In this document: positions 24,971 through 45,375 of the stretch, one piece after another | How positions within the stretch are numbered: position 1 is the stretch's first letter | Layout: every line of letters begins with the position of its first letter | NCBI GenBank assembly: GCA_016946835.1 | Contig: JACVTC010000039.1 | Span: 584,501-648,500, forward strand | From: Neocallimastix lanati (nom. inval.) | Lineage: Eukaryota > Neocallimastigomycota > Neocallimastigomycetes > Neocallimastigales > Neocallimastigaceae | DNA: 64,000 bases | Direction: 5' to 3' | Translations under genes and position numbers: made by a program | The notes under the pieces: generated by a model | What the model was told of the DNA's origin: nothing | The model's database searches: none | Seen by the model: the letters and a program-made list of their open reading frames with translations, nothing else

Positions 24971-25725
24971 ATGCCTTAAAAATCATTTAATTCTTGAACT
25001 CTAACAAAATAATTTGTTTGCCCATTTTAAATGAAATAAATATAGAAAATCTTTTCTAAATGGAAGTTTTTTTTAAATTTAGTTTGTTTAAAATTTTAAA
25101 ATTAAAAATTATAGATAAATGAAAAAATAATCTACAATTATTATCAAAGAGAAAATTAAAACAAAATATTAAATATATAATAAATATATATGTGTGTCTT
25201 TTCCAAAAACTCTTAAAAATGAGAAAAAATTAAAAAAAAAAATAATTAAATCAAAACTAAACAATAAATACAAATTTTTGAAAAATAAAATTTATATTTA
25301 AAAACAAAGAGAACCTTTTGTTTTTTTATTTGTATTGAAGTGTTATGTGTTTTGTGTTATTTATATATTTTTAATTATAAATTTAATTATACAAATATTA
25401 TATTTAAAGATTATTTGGTATTTTTAATAACTAATAATAAATATGAATTTAAATTCATACAATTGATAATGTGCGAAGTAACATTTATGAATCTTTCTAT
25501 ATATGAAAATATTTTTATTTATTACAATTATTTTTAATATTAAATAATAATTAATTTTTAATTTTTATTTTATTATTAAAATATAAATATTTATATAAAT
25601 AAGATAATTCAAAAAAGTATTTTAGAATTGATGAATTTCAAAAATTTTTGATAAAAAAAAAAAAAAAAAAAATAAATAACAATTGTAGTAGGATAAATGA
25701 TGATTAATTTATTTTTGATTTTGAT
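24971..25725. other. EF-1alpha 3' UTR and convergent intergenic region
   Basis: AATAAA-like signals occur (for example AAATGAAATAAA around 25030). An open frame at 25340-25537 is AT-driven and is not called. No other feature is seen. Confidence 0.6.
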
Positions 25726-29721
<3,996 letters not shown>

Positions 29722-30599
29722 TTTTATTATTATTATTATATACTTATAATACTAATAACAAAAAATTAAAAGATAAATTTTTATTTTATTTTTTATTATA
29801 TTATTATGTGGTATCTTTAAAATTTTTAATTAATTTATAGATGTACAAAAAATTTTTAAAAATATATTTTAATATAATATATTATATTTAACTTTTTATT
29901 ATCTTTCTTTTTCATTAAATTAATATAAAATAAAATAAAAAATAAAAATAAAAATATTATCTTTCTTATTATTAAATTAATAGAAAATAGATAAAAAAAA
30001 AAAGAAAATAAAATAAAATAAAAAGAAAATAAAATAAAATAAAAATAAAAATAATAAAAATTAAACATTATTTTTATACTTTATTATAATTATTATTATA
30101 TAAGTATGAAAAATTTTGATATATAAAAAAAGTATAATTTATATGTTACAAATTTTTTTTTTTTTTTATATTATTATTCAAAAAGAGATAGTTTATTTAT
30201 TTATTTCTTATTATTATTTTTTAGTAAAAATTTATAATGTATTAAAATATTATATAACATGATATTTTTTTTTAAATTATACAAATTTAAATACTTGTTT
30301 TTATTATTTTTTTTTTATAATATTTTACTATTTTTATCTATTGTTTGTACTAATATAATATATCTATGTAAATGAATATATATATATATAAAACTTTATT
30401 CTATTTTCTATATATTATTATTTATAAAATGATAATAAAAAAATAATAAAAAATTATATATATTGAAGATATTTATGTATCTATGTATCTATTGCATTTG
30501 TATTATCATAAAATAAAATTAAAAAATAAAATTAAAATTAAAATTAAAATTAAAAAGAAAAAAAAAAAAAAAGAAAAGAAAAGAAAAAGAGAGTGAGTG

Positions 30600-30637
<38 letters not shown>

Positions 30638-30715
30638 TATACTAATATTAAAGTTAATAAATCTTATTTTTTATGTTCATAAATTATTTTTATTAACTAT
30701 TCTTATTATTTAGTA
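29722..30715. other. Intergenic, AT-only
   Basis: Between Spt8 and the membrane-protein gene. It contains AAAAT/AAAT-type repeats (29925-30060, 30510-30560), a GA-rich patch and TA dinucleotides (30616-30640). No gene is seen. Confidence 0.7.
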
Positions 30716-31648
30716 TTAATCCAATTGTTCTGCTTCTTCAGTCTTATTATTGGTATTTTGAATTTTATTTAAACTCATATGACTCTTACTCTTATTTTTT
30801 CTTTTACTTTTCTTCTTCCTTTTCTTTTTACTATCATCATCATTATTATAGGGATTATTATAATCATTATTATTCGAATCATTATATCCTTCCTCCGATT
30901 GTTTATAACAATAATCATAATTATCGGATAGATATTCCTTATCTTCTTGACTGTCATAAACGTTTTCATGAACCTCACCGTTAACATCAACAATTTGATT
31001 TATTTTTTTATGTCTTCGATAGGTTCGAAAGACATAGATCACAATCCATATTAAGGCAATGATAGCAATAACAATAACAATAAAAAGTAAAATAAATATA
31101 ATATTAGCGAAATTTGGTATATCATTTTCGACTTCATTAGAAATAATACTTCGAGGTATCACTGGATAACAGGTATAAACGTTTGAACAGGGTGAATTTT
31201 CTTTCTGTATTGAACAGTAACGAAGAACCTTATTTTTTGTATGGTATAGAATAGGATAATCCATGGTACTTTGTCTATTTCTAAAAGTTACTATTTTATA
31301 ATCGTCGATATATTGAATGACATTACTGATAGATTTTGATTTTAAGGATTGTAGATCATACATATAGACATGATTTGAACAATCTTTACAACAAGAAATA
31401 CATCCCAACGTTTGACTTATTTCAGAAATTGAAAAGGCTTGATCATCTCTGAAAGTAATAATATTTTCAACATAACAATCATTTTCCTCGTTCCATTTAT
31501 AACAAAATCCATTACTCTTCAATAAAAAATTATCTTCCTCATCCTCTTTTTTTTCTCTCCGAAAATATTTATAATTTGTTGTATCCTCCACACAATATTT
31601 ATCCTTATAATTAAAATTGAATGAAATAGTATACTGATCTTCATTCAT
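30716..31648 (-). CDS. Single-pass membrane protein with Cys-rich N-terminal half
   Basis: An intronless 310-residue frame. An in-frame TAA lies two codons upstream of the ATG with no AG between, so the start is well supported. Residues 1-182 contain 11 cysteines, including a GCISCCKDCSN cluster. A strongly hydrophobic segment, about residues 183-208, is a transmembrane helix, followed by a basic stop-transfer stretch (RTYRRHKK). The tail is acidic and Asn/Asp/Tyr-rich, then Lys/Arg-rich (KKKRKKKSKRKNKSKS), ending EEAEQLD. No signal peptide is visible, although the cysteine content suggests an extracytoplasmic N-terminal half. The helix may act as a reverse signal-anchor. No family is recognised; the layout resembles a fungal surface or sensor-like protein, but this is a guess. 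Confidence 0.7.
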   Translation of the reverse strand: MNEDQYTISFNFNYKDKYCVEDTTNYKYFRREKKEDEEDNFLLKSNGFCYKWNEENDCYVENIITFRDDQAFSISEISQTLGCISCCKDCSNHVYMYDLQSLKSKSISNVIQYIDDYKIVTFRNRQSTMDYPILYHTKNKVLRYCSIQKENSPCSNVYTCYPVIPRSIISNEVENDIPNFANIIFILLFIVIVIAIIALIWIVIYVFRTYRRHKKINQIVDVNGEVHENVYDSQEDKEYLSDNYDYCYKQSEEGYNDSNNNDYNNPYNNDDDSKKKRKKKSKRKNKSKSHMSLNKIQNTNNKTEEAEQLD

Positions 31649-31670
31649 GGTTTATTATTATTATAATTGC

Positions 31671-31733
<63 letters not shown>

Positions 31734-31825
31734 GTTATTATTATTACTGTTGTTGTTATTCCTTTACTCTTTTTATTTTTATTTTTAATTAATTATTTGT
31801 ATATATTAAGTGATTTATTATATCG

Positions 31826-31863
<38 letters not shown>

Positions 31864-32359
31864 GAAAATATGCATATATAATTATGTAATATATATCAAT
31901 TTAAAAAATGAATAATTAAAAAAAAAAAAAAAAAAAATTAATAATTACATAACTTTTAATGAAATATATATATATATATATATATTTTTTCTTTCATAAG
32001 ATAAATTCTTTTAGCATAGAGAAGTATAAGAAATAAAATAAAAATTATATATATAAATACATAAAAAAAAAATAATAATAATAATAATTTAATAATTTAT
32101 TAATTTATTAATTAACAATATTAGGTATATTATAATAATTATAATAAAAAATAAAAAAAATGTTTTTTTTTTTTTTTTTTTTTTTTTTTGTATTAATATT
32201 AATAAACTTTCTTTTTTATTTTTTATTATTATTATTTTTTTTTTTTCAAAATATTCCTATTATAATCCTATTAAAAAAAAAAAAAAATAAAAAAATAAAA
32301 TAAAAATAAAATATCAAAAATTTTTATCCATAAAATATATTAAAAAGTTTTCTAAAACA

Positions 32360-32390
<31 letters not shown>

Positions 32391-34065
32391 TTTTTATTTA
32401 ATATTCCTATTTAATTATGAAGTATGAAATGTTATATATATATATCGTATCATCTATACATATATATTTTTACATTTTATATGTAATTTATTATTATTAT
32501 ATATGAATTATTTTATTTAATTTTTTTTATTTTAAATTATTTATCTATAGTATAGTAAATAATTTAAGTTAAATTTATAATGTTTTATAATATTTTATAA
32601 TATAGCTATCTTTTTATTTTTTCCTTTTCATGAATATATTATTATAATTTTTTTTTATGAATATTAACTTTTAAATTTATTATCAATTATTCATTAAGAT
32701 TAATACATATTGTTATCATTAATTATAATTAATATATTTTTTTTATATTATATTCTTATTACCGTTATAATGAATATACGTAGATATATTCATTATATAT
32801 ATATATATTTTTTTCTTTTTAAATATTTATTTTATTTAATATTATATATTATATATTATTATTATTATTATTTTTTCGGAGTTCGATAATAAAGTATACA
32901 TAATTAAATAATTCAATGATCGTATTGTTTCAAAAAAGTTTAAATATTCATATATTCATATATTCATATATATGTATTATTATTTTTTTTTTTAAAAAAA
33001 AAGTAAATTTTATTTTATTTTATTTTATTTTATTTTATTTTTTATTTTTTTTTATTTTTTTTTTACTATGTTTTAAAAGATATTGGTAGGATTTTTTAAT
33101 TAGCAATTAAAACTTTAAATATATATAAAATTCTTTAATAATAATAATAAAATAAAAAAGAACATTTATTTATTTACTATTTCTGTTTATTTGTTAAAAT
33201 TATTTACTAATTATTGAAATACATATAAATCAAATTTTATCTTTTTCATAACTATTATTTTAAATGGAAGATATATTATTTAATTCTTTTTATTAAAAAA
33301 TTATTTTCCTATATTATTTTCCATAATTTATAAATAAATAATCTAACCCATATAAATTCAACAATTCTAAAGTTTTAAATAATTAATATGATATTTTTCA
33401 AATTAATTTGACAAAATAATAAATTATTGATTAATTACTACCTCTAACTAACTTAATATGGAATATAAAAATAATAAAATTATACACATTTTAATAAAAT
33501 TATTAAAATATCTTTTATTGCTTAATAAAAATTTATAAATATTATATATTTATATTTATATATATAATTTAAATGTTTTATACATATATTAATTTATTAA
33601 TAACTGTAATTTAGAGTACCATTAATAATATTTTAAAAAAATTTATTATATAATTAAATATTTAATCAAAAAAAAAAAAAAAAAAAAAAAATTACAAAAA
33701 ATTATTATTATTATTATTATTATGATTATGATTATTATTTTTTTTTTTATTTAATTTAATAAAATGAAATTATAGAATTATATAAATAATAGTTACGATA
33801 ATGAATATATAAATATATAAATAAAAAAAATAATAAATATATATATATATATTAAATATTATTTATATTGAATATATATATATACTGAAAATGAAAAAAC
33901 ACTTTATTTATTTTATTGATTTTAATTAATACATTGTTTTTCTGATTTTTTTTTCTGATTTTGTTTGGTTCTTTTAGTTGTGTTATTTTAAACCAATAAA
34001 TCTAATGTACTTTATACTGAATATATATATACATATACATATATATACATATATATTTAATCTCT
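31649..34065. other. 2.4 kb intergenic, AT-only
   Basis: It contains an ATT array just upstream of the membrane-protein start (31671-31745), A/T homopolymers (31825-31859, 32163-32189, 32365-32390, 33666-33690) and a TTTTA tract (33007-33040). No exon, RNA gene or notable structure is recognised. Confidence 0.7.
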
Positions 34066-37608
<3,543 letters not shown>

Positions 37609-37637
37609 TATAAATTATTTATTATATTTCTATATTA

Positions 37638-37689
<52 letters not shown>

Positions 37690-38472
37690 TATTTGTTTAT
37701 AATTGATTGAATTAAAGATATTATTTATTTATTTATTTATTCAATTATTGTTTTAAATATTTGGAATAAACAGTGGTTAAAATTTTTAATTTTATTTTAA
37801 AATTTAAATTTTAGTTGATGGTTAATTTTAATTATGAAAATTATAATACAATTTATAATATAATTTAAAAATTTATATGTATAAAAAAGAGAACAACAAC
37901 AAATAAAAAAGAAATTAAATTTTATGTTCGATATATAATTTATCTATAGAAATTATTAAATCAATTTGAACAATAATTCATATTATTTACATTAAAAAAA
38001 AAATATAATAATAATTATAGTATGAATTTCTATTTTATTTTATTTTATTATCTTTTTTTAATAAATATTAAGTAAAAATTAAAAAAAAAAAAAAAAAAAA
38101 TACTTATTTTATTTAATGATAAGGTTTTAAATTTTTTTTTTTTTTTTTTTTTCAATTTTTTAATATATATATTTTTTTATTAAAATTTTTATTTTTATTG
38201 ATTAAATTTTAATTAATTTAATTTAAATTTAAACCAAAAAAAATTTTTTTTAAATTTTTAGTTACTTAAGCATTTAAAAGATTACTTTTAATATTAATTA
38301 TAATAATAATAATAATAAATAATAATAATAATTTTAAACAATTTCATTAATTAAATAATAATAATAATAGTTACAGTAACAATAATAAAAAAAAAATTTT
38401 TTTATTTAATTATTTCCAAATCAATTTTTTTTTCTTTATTATTACTTTTATTTTTATTTTTATTTTTATTTT

Positions 38473-38520
<48 letters not shown>
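37609..38520. other. Intergenic, upstream of Arp4
   Basis: Homopolymer-rich (T-runs at 37639-37684 and 38471-38525). The Arp4 promoter must lie within it, but no defined element is seen. No gene is visible. Confidence 0.65.
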
Positions 38521-38525
<5 letters not shown>

Positions 38526-38528
<3 letters not shown>

Positions 38529-39030
38529 CTAGGAAAAGAACACACTCCAATACTTTATTAAATAGAGAATTATATTTTTATATATGTATTATATATATAT
38601 ATATATATATAACTTAAGAAAGCTACCAACGATAGGTATTGTTTTTAGCAAGATAATGCGCAAGCCACCCCAACCACAATATACGGAACGGTAGAACTCC
38701 CCCCTGTAAACTGTTTTTAAGAGTTGTTGTGTTGTTCATTTTCGATATCTCTGTTTTTTCAATATTGAATTGATGGTAGCTCATCTAAAGTTGAAATTCT
38801 CACCAAGAAGGAATAGGTGAATATATTTATTGAAAAAAATTTTTCATATTCTAAATTAGAATATATAGATAATACAGAAAGATTAACAAGGAAGGGATCC
38901 TTCTTTCATTACTGAATAAAATAAAAAAGTAATGGATAATATCTATAAAGATTCGCACCTCTATAATGAAAAGGAAGAACATTTGAATATCCGATGGATG
39001 GACGACTGTTTACCTTCTCCACAGTAAAGC
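38526..39030. other. GC-richer non-coding island A, possible structured RNA gene or repeat element
   Basis: About 500 bp with far higher G and C than the flanks, starting after a 50-nt T-run and ending in a T-run (39028-39033). Both strands carry stops in all frames over its length. Motifs include GCGCAAGCCACCCCAACCAC, a CCCCCC run, TGGTAGCTCATCTAAAG and GGATGGACGACTGTTTACC. I tested it by eye against U1-U6, U3, 7SL, RNase P and RNase MRP and found only short, unconvincing matches. The last 40 bp and its right flank have a diverged partner at 45.05-45.35 kb, so a dispersed element is also possible. A 41-codon minus-strand open stretch (about 39024-38902) lacks an ATG. Confidence 0.45.
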
Positions 39031-39054
39031 CAGAATTTTTTAAATGAAAAATAA

Positions 39055-39245
39055 TAATAATTTAAAGTTTTAAGTCTATTTTTTTTTTTTTTTCCTTTTT
39101 TTTTTTTAAAAGAAATAATAATTTTATACATATAATCCTGTTTAAATATAAGTTTTTTATTTTATCTTTTCATTTTTTAATTTTTTATATTATTATTATA
39201 ATAAAAAAAAAGTTTTTGTTAAATTTTTGATTTACTTTTTATTTA
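39055..39245. repeat. Dispersed repeat, copy 1
   Basis: Segment with TTTAAAGTTTTAAGTCTATT, a T-run, AATAATAATTTTATACATAT, AATCCTGTTTAAATA and, after more A/T, TTTTTGATTTACTTTTTATT. A diverged second copy lies at 45165-45350 in the same order. Confidence 0.75.
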
Positions 39246-39328
39246 TTTAATTGCAATTTTTTTAAGAATATTTTTTTTTTTTTAAAATAAAAAACTATAC
39301 ATGAATTAAAAATTAACAAAAAAATATT

Positions 39329-39393
<65 letters not shown>

Positions 39394-39508
39394 GTATGTG
39401 ATTGATTTGTTGATTGATTTTTATATCGATAATTTAACATTTGAAATAATAATACTAATAAAAAGATAACAAAAATAAAAAAGAGTTTTCTAAGTGAATC
39501 TATCTAAT

Positions 39509-39544
<36 letters not shown>

Positions 39545-40017
39545 TATATATCTAATATATAAATGAGAAATCTTATTCTCTTAGATAATAATAATATAAA
39601 GTAAAAAATACATGATAATTTTTTTTTCTAATATATATGCAAAAATATTAATAATATATTATATATAAAATTAAAGTTAAATGATATGAATAATTACAAT
39701 TTTTTTTTTTTGAAAAATATTAATACTAAAATAAATAAATAAATAAATAAATAGATAAATTAATAAATAAATAATGAAAAATAATATATATAATATATAT
39801 ATCTCCTATATGTTACAGTAATTAATAAAATATTATTTTTATATTATTTATAATATAATATATATATATTTTATAAAATATGAATTAATTATTAGTATTA
39901 TTATTAGTATTATTTTATTTTTTTTCTTTGAAATTTACGATTACTTAAACTTATTATATTAATATTTGCATTTAAAGAATAAAAAGATAACAAAAATTAA
40001 AATATAATATAAAATAA

Positions 40018-40048
<31 letters not shown>

Positions 40049-40124
40049 TAAAAATAAAAATAAAAATAAGAAATAAAAATAAAATAAAATAAAAAAAATA
40101 AAAATATTATTCATATCATAATCA

Positions 40125-40156
<32 letters not shown>

Positions 40157-40167
40157 AATTAATAATA

Positions 40168-40201
<34 letters not shown>

Positions 40202-40237
40202 ATATTAATATTAATATATTAATATTTATTCTTTAAT

Positions 40238-40285
<48 letters not shown>

Positions 40286-40342
40286 CTATTTTTATTTATA
40301 TTCATTTATTTTTATTTATTCATTTCTATTTTATTTTATTTT
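39246..40342. other. Intergenic, AT-only
   Basis: Downstream of the PHD/GATA gene. It contains TA, AAAT, AAAAT and A/T homopolymer tracts (for example 40021-40105, 40168-40199, 40230-40285). No gene is seen. Confidence 0.7.
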
Positions 40343-41184
40343 TTAAATATAAATATAACCCTTTTTTAACTTTCTTTTCTTTGTTTGCTTTTCAATCATT
40401 TTACTAATAGCTTCTTCATCAATACTAGAAGTATTAATAAGAGAACCACAACGACTATACTTTTCAGATAATTCTAATGGATGATGCCTTTTAATATATG
40501 CTTCATCTGATATATCTTCCAACTTTTATATATTATATTATAATATATTATATAAATATAAATATTTATTAAAAATTATAAATAATAATAATAATATATT
40601 ATATAAATATAAATAATTATTAAAAATTATAAATAATAATAATAATAATATATTATATAAATATAAATAATTATTAAAAATTATAAATAATAATAATAAT
40701 AATAATATATTAATAATTATATATAATAATTAATTTTTTGATGTAATATTAATATTTATTATTTTAATTAATGCTTGCTTACCATTTCTTCTTTATCATT
40801 TTTACGTTTATTACCCTTATTAGATAAAATATCAATTTTATCTTCATTATGAATTTCCCAAGAAGGAAGTGGAATTTCATCATGTTTAAAACCAACAATT
40901 GGTGGAAGATTTTTTGTATAAAGTACAATTTTATCTTCTTCTTTTAGTCCACCTCTTTTTCTATGCAAATGACGTTGTTCTATTATTTATTTATAATATC
41001 AATTTATATAATTATATATATAATATATATATATATTTAATTTAATAAAAATTTAATAATTTAATAATCATAATTAATAACAATATCAATATATTAATAT
41101 TAATATTAATACAAATACTATTTCTATTTATAATAATACCAATAATATTATAAGTAATATATGTATTATTATAATAAAATATTC

Positions 41185-41266
<82 letters not shown>

Positions 41267-41614
41267 TACCTTTAATAAGATCTAAAGATGACTTTCCATT
41301 AACAATTTCAGATTTTATTACCTTTGGCTCAGGTTCAACCGCCAATTCTTGAGGTTCCTGAGAAACTGTGGTTTCTGTAGTAGTTTGAGCTGGTGAATTT
41401 GGCATTGGTGTATGAATAGGTGTCACTTCCTTTGGATCAATTGATTTTTTATCAGAGGTTTTAGGTTTGGTTAATGATATTTTAATGGATTTTGGTCCCT
41501 TCTGATTTGGTACTTTAATTCCACGATTAAACATAAATGGAAGATTTTTTCTTGGCAAATCCGTTTCTATAAATTATTGTAAATATAAAAGAAATACAAA
41601 CAATAATAATAATG

Positions 41615-41648
<34 letters not shown>

Positions 41649-42035
41649 TATTTTAATATTAATAACATTTACAATAATAATAATAATAATAATAATAATA
41701 ATTACCTATTTTTTTCTTTTCTCTTGTATGTTTACATTCTTCTTTACAATAATATGGTTCTGAAGAATTGACTAAACATTATTAAATAATATATATATAT
41801 AGAATATAGTAATATTATTTTTAATATAATTCAACTATTATCAATATTACTTATTTATATTTTAAATTAATATTACTGATACTTTTTTTTTCTAAAAAAA
41901 AAAAGTAAAAAATATCATACCTATTTCTGAACTAATTTTATTTGGATGACATTCCTGATGATAAGCTATTTTTTTTTTTTTTTTGGTTAATCATAATTAT
42001 ATAAATATATTAATAAATTAAGAAAAATAAAATAA

Positions 42036-42088
<53 letters not shown>

Positions 42089-42710
42089 TATATAATGAAA
42101 ACATAAAATAATTTTTTTTTCTTTTAAAAAAAAAAAAAAAAAAAAAGAATTATATCTATTTACATCTGTAACAGCCATTACACATAACTAATGCATTCTT
42201 CTTATTTGAATTATTTGAAAAGCAAACACAACAATCTATTATCAATTCAATACATTAAAGTTAATTATATAATGTTATTTATTTAATTAAATTTAAATTT
42301 TAAAATAAATATATATATATATTTGAAATTTACATTCTTGAATAACTGGTCGTATTCTTTTAGATGTTTCTTTTATAAATTTACTTAAATCTAAACGTGG
42401 TTGTATTACAGTAAAACCATAACCTTTATAATCGCAACCATGTTTACTATAATAATAATATTATATAATTGAATTATAAAATATATACATCATTAAGATT
42501 ATAAATAAATAAATGAATAAATAAATAAATAAATAAATAAATGGAAAATAATAATTAATATATTAATTTGCTTTTATTAAAAATTTATGTAATAGTAAAA
42601 TCATAATTATAGCATGATAATAATAATAATAAAAAAAAAAAAATTCTTACTTGCAAAGTGACTTTTTTCCCCATGGACCATGACGCCAACTTGAGGTTTG
42701 TGTTGTACCA

Positions 42711-42775
<65 letters not shown>

Positions 42776-43629
42776 ATAATAAAATTTTATAAACAAATAT
42801 TAAAGTTAATAGTCATTACTACTATTTATTATTATTATTATTATTTTTATTATTATTATATTAGACTTACGTAGTGACACCATAATACGTTATTTTTACT
42901 AAAAGTTTCAAAAACTGTAGGTTGAGTTGAGTATTTTACATATTTTTCACCTATAATTTCAACATCTTCATTATCATTATTGTTATCTATAATAGTGGTA
43001 TCATGATTTGAAGTAGAAGTTTTCGAAGAAGTTGCATTTTCATTTATAATTATAACATCTTCTTTGGTTGAAACATTATTTATTCCTATGGCTGATTCCC
43101 CATTATCAGAAGCTATAGATATAGGTGATAATGGTGGTAATATATCTTTTTCATTAGATTCATCTATTTCATTATTATTTTCAAATCTGGTTGTACTTTT
43201 CAATATTTTCAATATATAAAATATTAGAATTATATCATATATATATACAAATACAAAAGAATAAAAGATTAGAAAAATAAAAAATTATAAATTGTAAATA
43301 TATATATATATATTTACACTTTATCGATATCTTCTATTATGTCAATATTATTAATTTTTTCGTTTGACTTTAAATTTTTTATTTTAATGGTTCTTCTCTT
43401 TCTTTTAGAAGTAGATTGTTCAATATCATAAACATCTATTATTTGAATTTTATTTAAATAATTATACATATAAATATAAATATAAATATATATTTTTTTT
43501 TAAAAAAAGTAAAGTTTAAAATAAAGTTTTGTTAAAAAAAAATTTTTTTTTTTAATAAATATATATATTTTTTTTATTAAAAATAAAATATATTGCATAT
43601 TACTTAGGACTTTTTCTATTTTTTCTATT

Positions 43630-43660
<31 letters not shown>

Positions 43661-43842
43661 TAAAGAAAAATAAATAATTGTCTTAATAATTAAAATATAT
43701 TTTTATTATAATATTGAAAGCACTGCTTACCATAAGTATTTGATTCTATCTTTTTATTTTTTCCATTTTTGGTATAATTTGAATTTGAACTTTTATTTTT
43801 ATTTTTTTTTTGGTTTTTTGGAATAGAATTAGAGCCCAACAT
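40343..43842 (-). CDS. Nuclear protein with GATA-like and PHD zinc fingers, 11 exons
   Basis: Exons, minus strand: 43842-43731, 43435-43318, 43195-42871, 42712-42651, 42446-42334, 42235-42164, 41965-41921, 41771-41706, 41566-41270, 40979-40783, 40522-40343. They join in frame to 528 residues. After a Lys/Asn/Ser-rich N-terminus with a basic KRKRRT patch comes a GATA-like finger: LWCHYCGTTQTSSWRHGPWG, then KKSLC and N-K-H-G-C (C-x2-C ... C-x4-C). Next is a PHD finger: CCVC ... CNGCYRSYHQECH ... YYCKEEC, i.e. Cys4-His-Cys3. The C-terminal third is basic and low in order and ends KKGYIYI. GATA fingers bind DNA and PHD fingers read histone tails, so a chromatin regulator is likely. I cannot match it to a named complex subunit. 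Introns carry a 52-bp minisatellite (40540-40710) and AAT arrays. The acceptor phase at exon 3 depends on a GTAAAT donor. Confidence 0.78.
40540..40710. repeat. Minisatellite in the last intron of the PHD/GATA gene
   Basis: Three copies of a unit of about 50 bp, ATTATATAAATATAAATAAT followed by TATTAAAAATTATAAATAATAATA, differing in the number of AAT steps. Confidence 0.9.
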
Positions 43843-43891
43843 TTTATTTTTATTATTATTATTTTATCAATTCTATTAAAGTCTTTTTATG

Positions 43892-43928
<37 letters not shown>

Positions 43929-44018
43929 GATTAGTATATATTATTTATATTAAATTTTAAAATCGTATGAATAAAATTATTGAAATATTTATTTAAACTT
44001 TAATAAAAGAGAGTGATA

Positions 44019-44059
<41 letters not shown>

Positions 44060-45344
44060 GACACTTTTAAATATGAATTATACAATTAATTTATTATCAC
44101 TTATATTTATTAATATATGAAGTTGTATTATTTTATATAATTAATTGATTTAAAATAATTATTTTTTTTTATTTTTTTTGTCTTATTATTATTGAAAAAT
44201 AGATTATTAATAATTTTAATATTAAATTGATATATTCATAAATTATTTTTAAATTTTTTGTTTAAAAGTTGTTTACTGATTATTTATATTCCTTTTAAAG
44301 TTTATTATAGAATTAATTATAATAACTACATATAAATATAAATTCAATATTAAATGAAATTAATGTATAAACGAAGAAAATAATAGTAACAATAACGATA
44401 TTATGAAAAATATCATCTTTCAATTATTATTATTATTATTATTATTATTTATTTTTTTTTATGATAACTTTTGAATTATTATTATTATTTTTTTTATCAT
44501 TATTTTTCCATAATTGATAGTTCTGATAAAAAATAATAAATCTTTTCATTAAATACATTCAAATATATAATATTACATTACATAAAATTATTGTGTATCA
44601 CTTCTAACATAAATGTATATATATTGTACTTAATTTTATTAATATATTCAACAAAAGCAAGAACAAAAAACAAGCAATAATAATAATAATAATATTAATA
44701 ATAATAATAAAATATATGTATATAAAAAAAATGCATACTTTTTTAAGATTTTTCCTTTTTTTTTTTTTTTTTTAACTTCAAAGTTATAATAAAAATAATA
44801 AAATAAAATAAAGACAGTACTTAAAATAAAATATATATAATATTTTATTTTTATCTTATTTTCGTTATTATTATATAGTTTAAATATTTTTTTATTTTAT
44901 TTTATTATTTTTATAAACGCTCTTTTTCTTATACAAAAATATTTTTTTCTTCCTTTACGATATTTTTATATACAATATTTTCTTTTAATAATAATAATCA
45001 ATATTATTATTGTATCCTCTTATATTTTCCAAAAAAAAGTATATTTCTTTTTAAAATTTAAATTAAAGATATTCCCCCTTTTCTATTATAAAGTCCTTTC
45101 AATTAAATGTTTCAAGTATTCTTTGAATTATTATTCCAACTTTTTAAATAATATATGTAATAATTTAAGGTTTTAAGTCTATTTTTTTTTTTTTTTTAGG
45201 TAATAATAATTTTACATATAACCCTATTTAAATTTATTTTTTTTTTATTTTTTTATTTTTACTTTTTTTTTTTTTTTTTTTTTAATATATATTATTATAA
45301 TAAAAATAGATATAGCTCAATTTTGATTTACTTTATTTTTTATT

Positions 45345-45375
<31 letters not shown>

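Noticed and set aside
25340-25537. 65-codon frame downstream of EF-1alpha
   Set aside because: AT-driven content (Phe, Ile, Tyr, Asn) within the 3' region; no supporting context.
38526-39030. Island A as U3, SRP, RNase P or RNase MRP RNA
   Set aside because: Only isolated short resemblances (for example AGCTCATC, GTTGAAA..CTC.CC, ACAG..AGCC) were seen; no consistent set of conserved regions in the right order could be assembled by eye.
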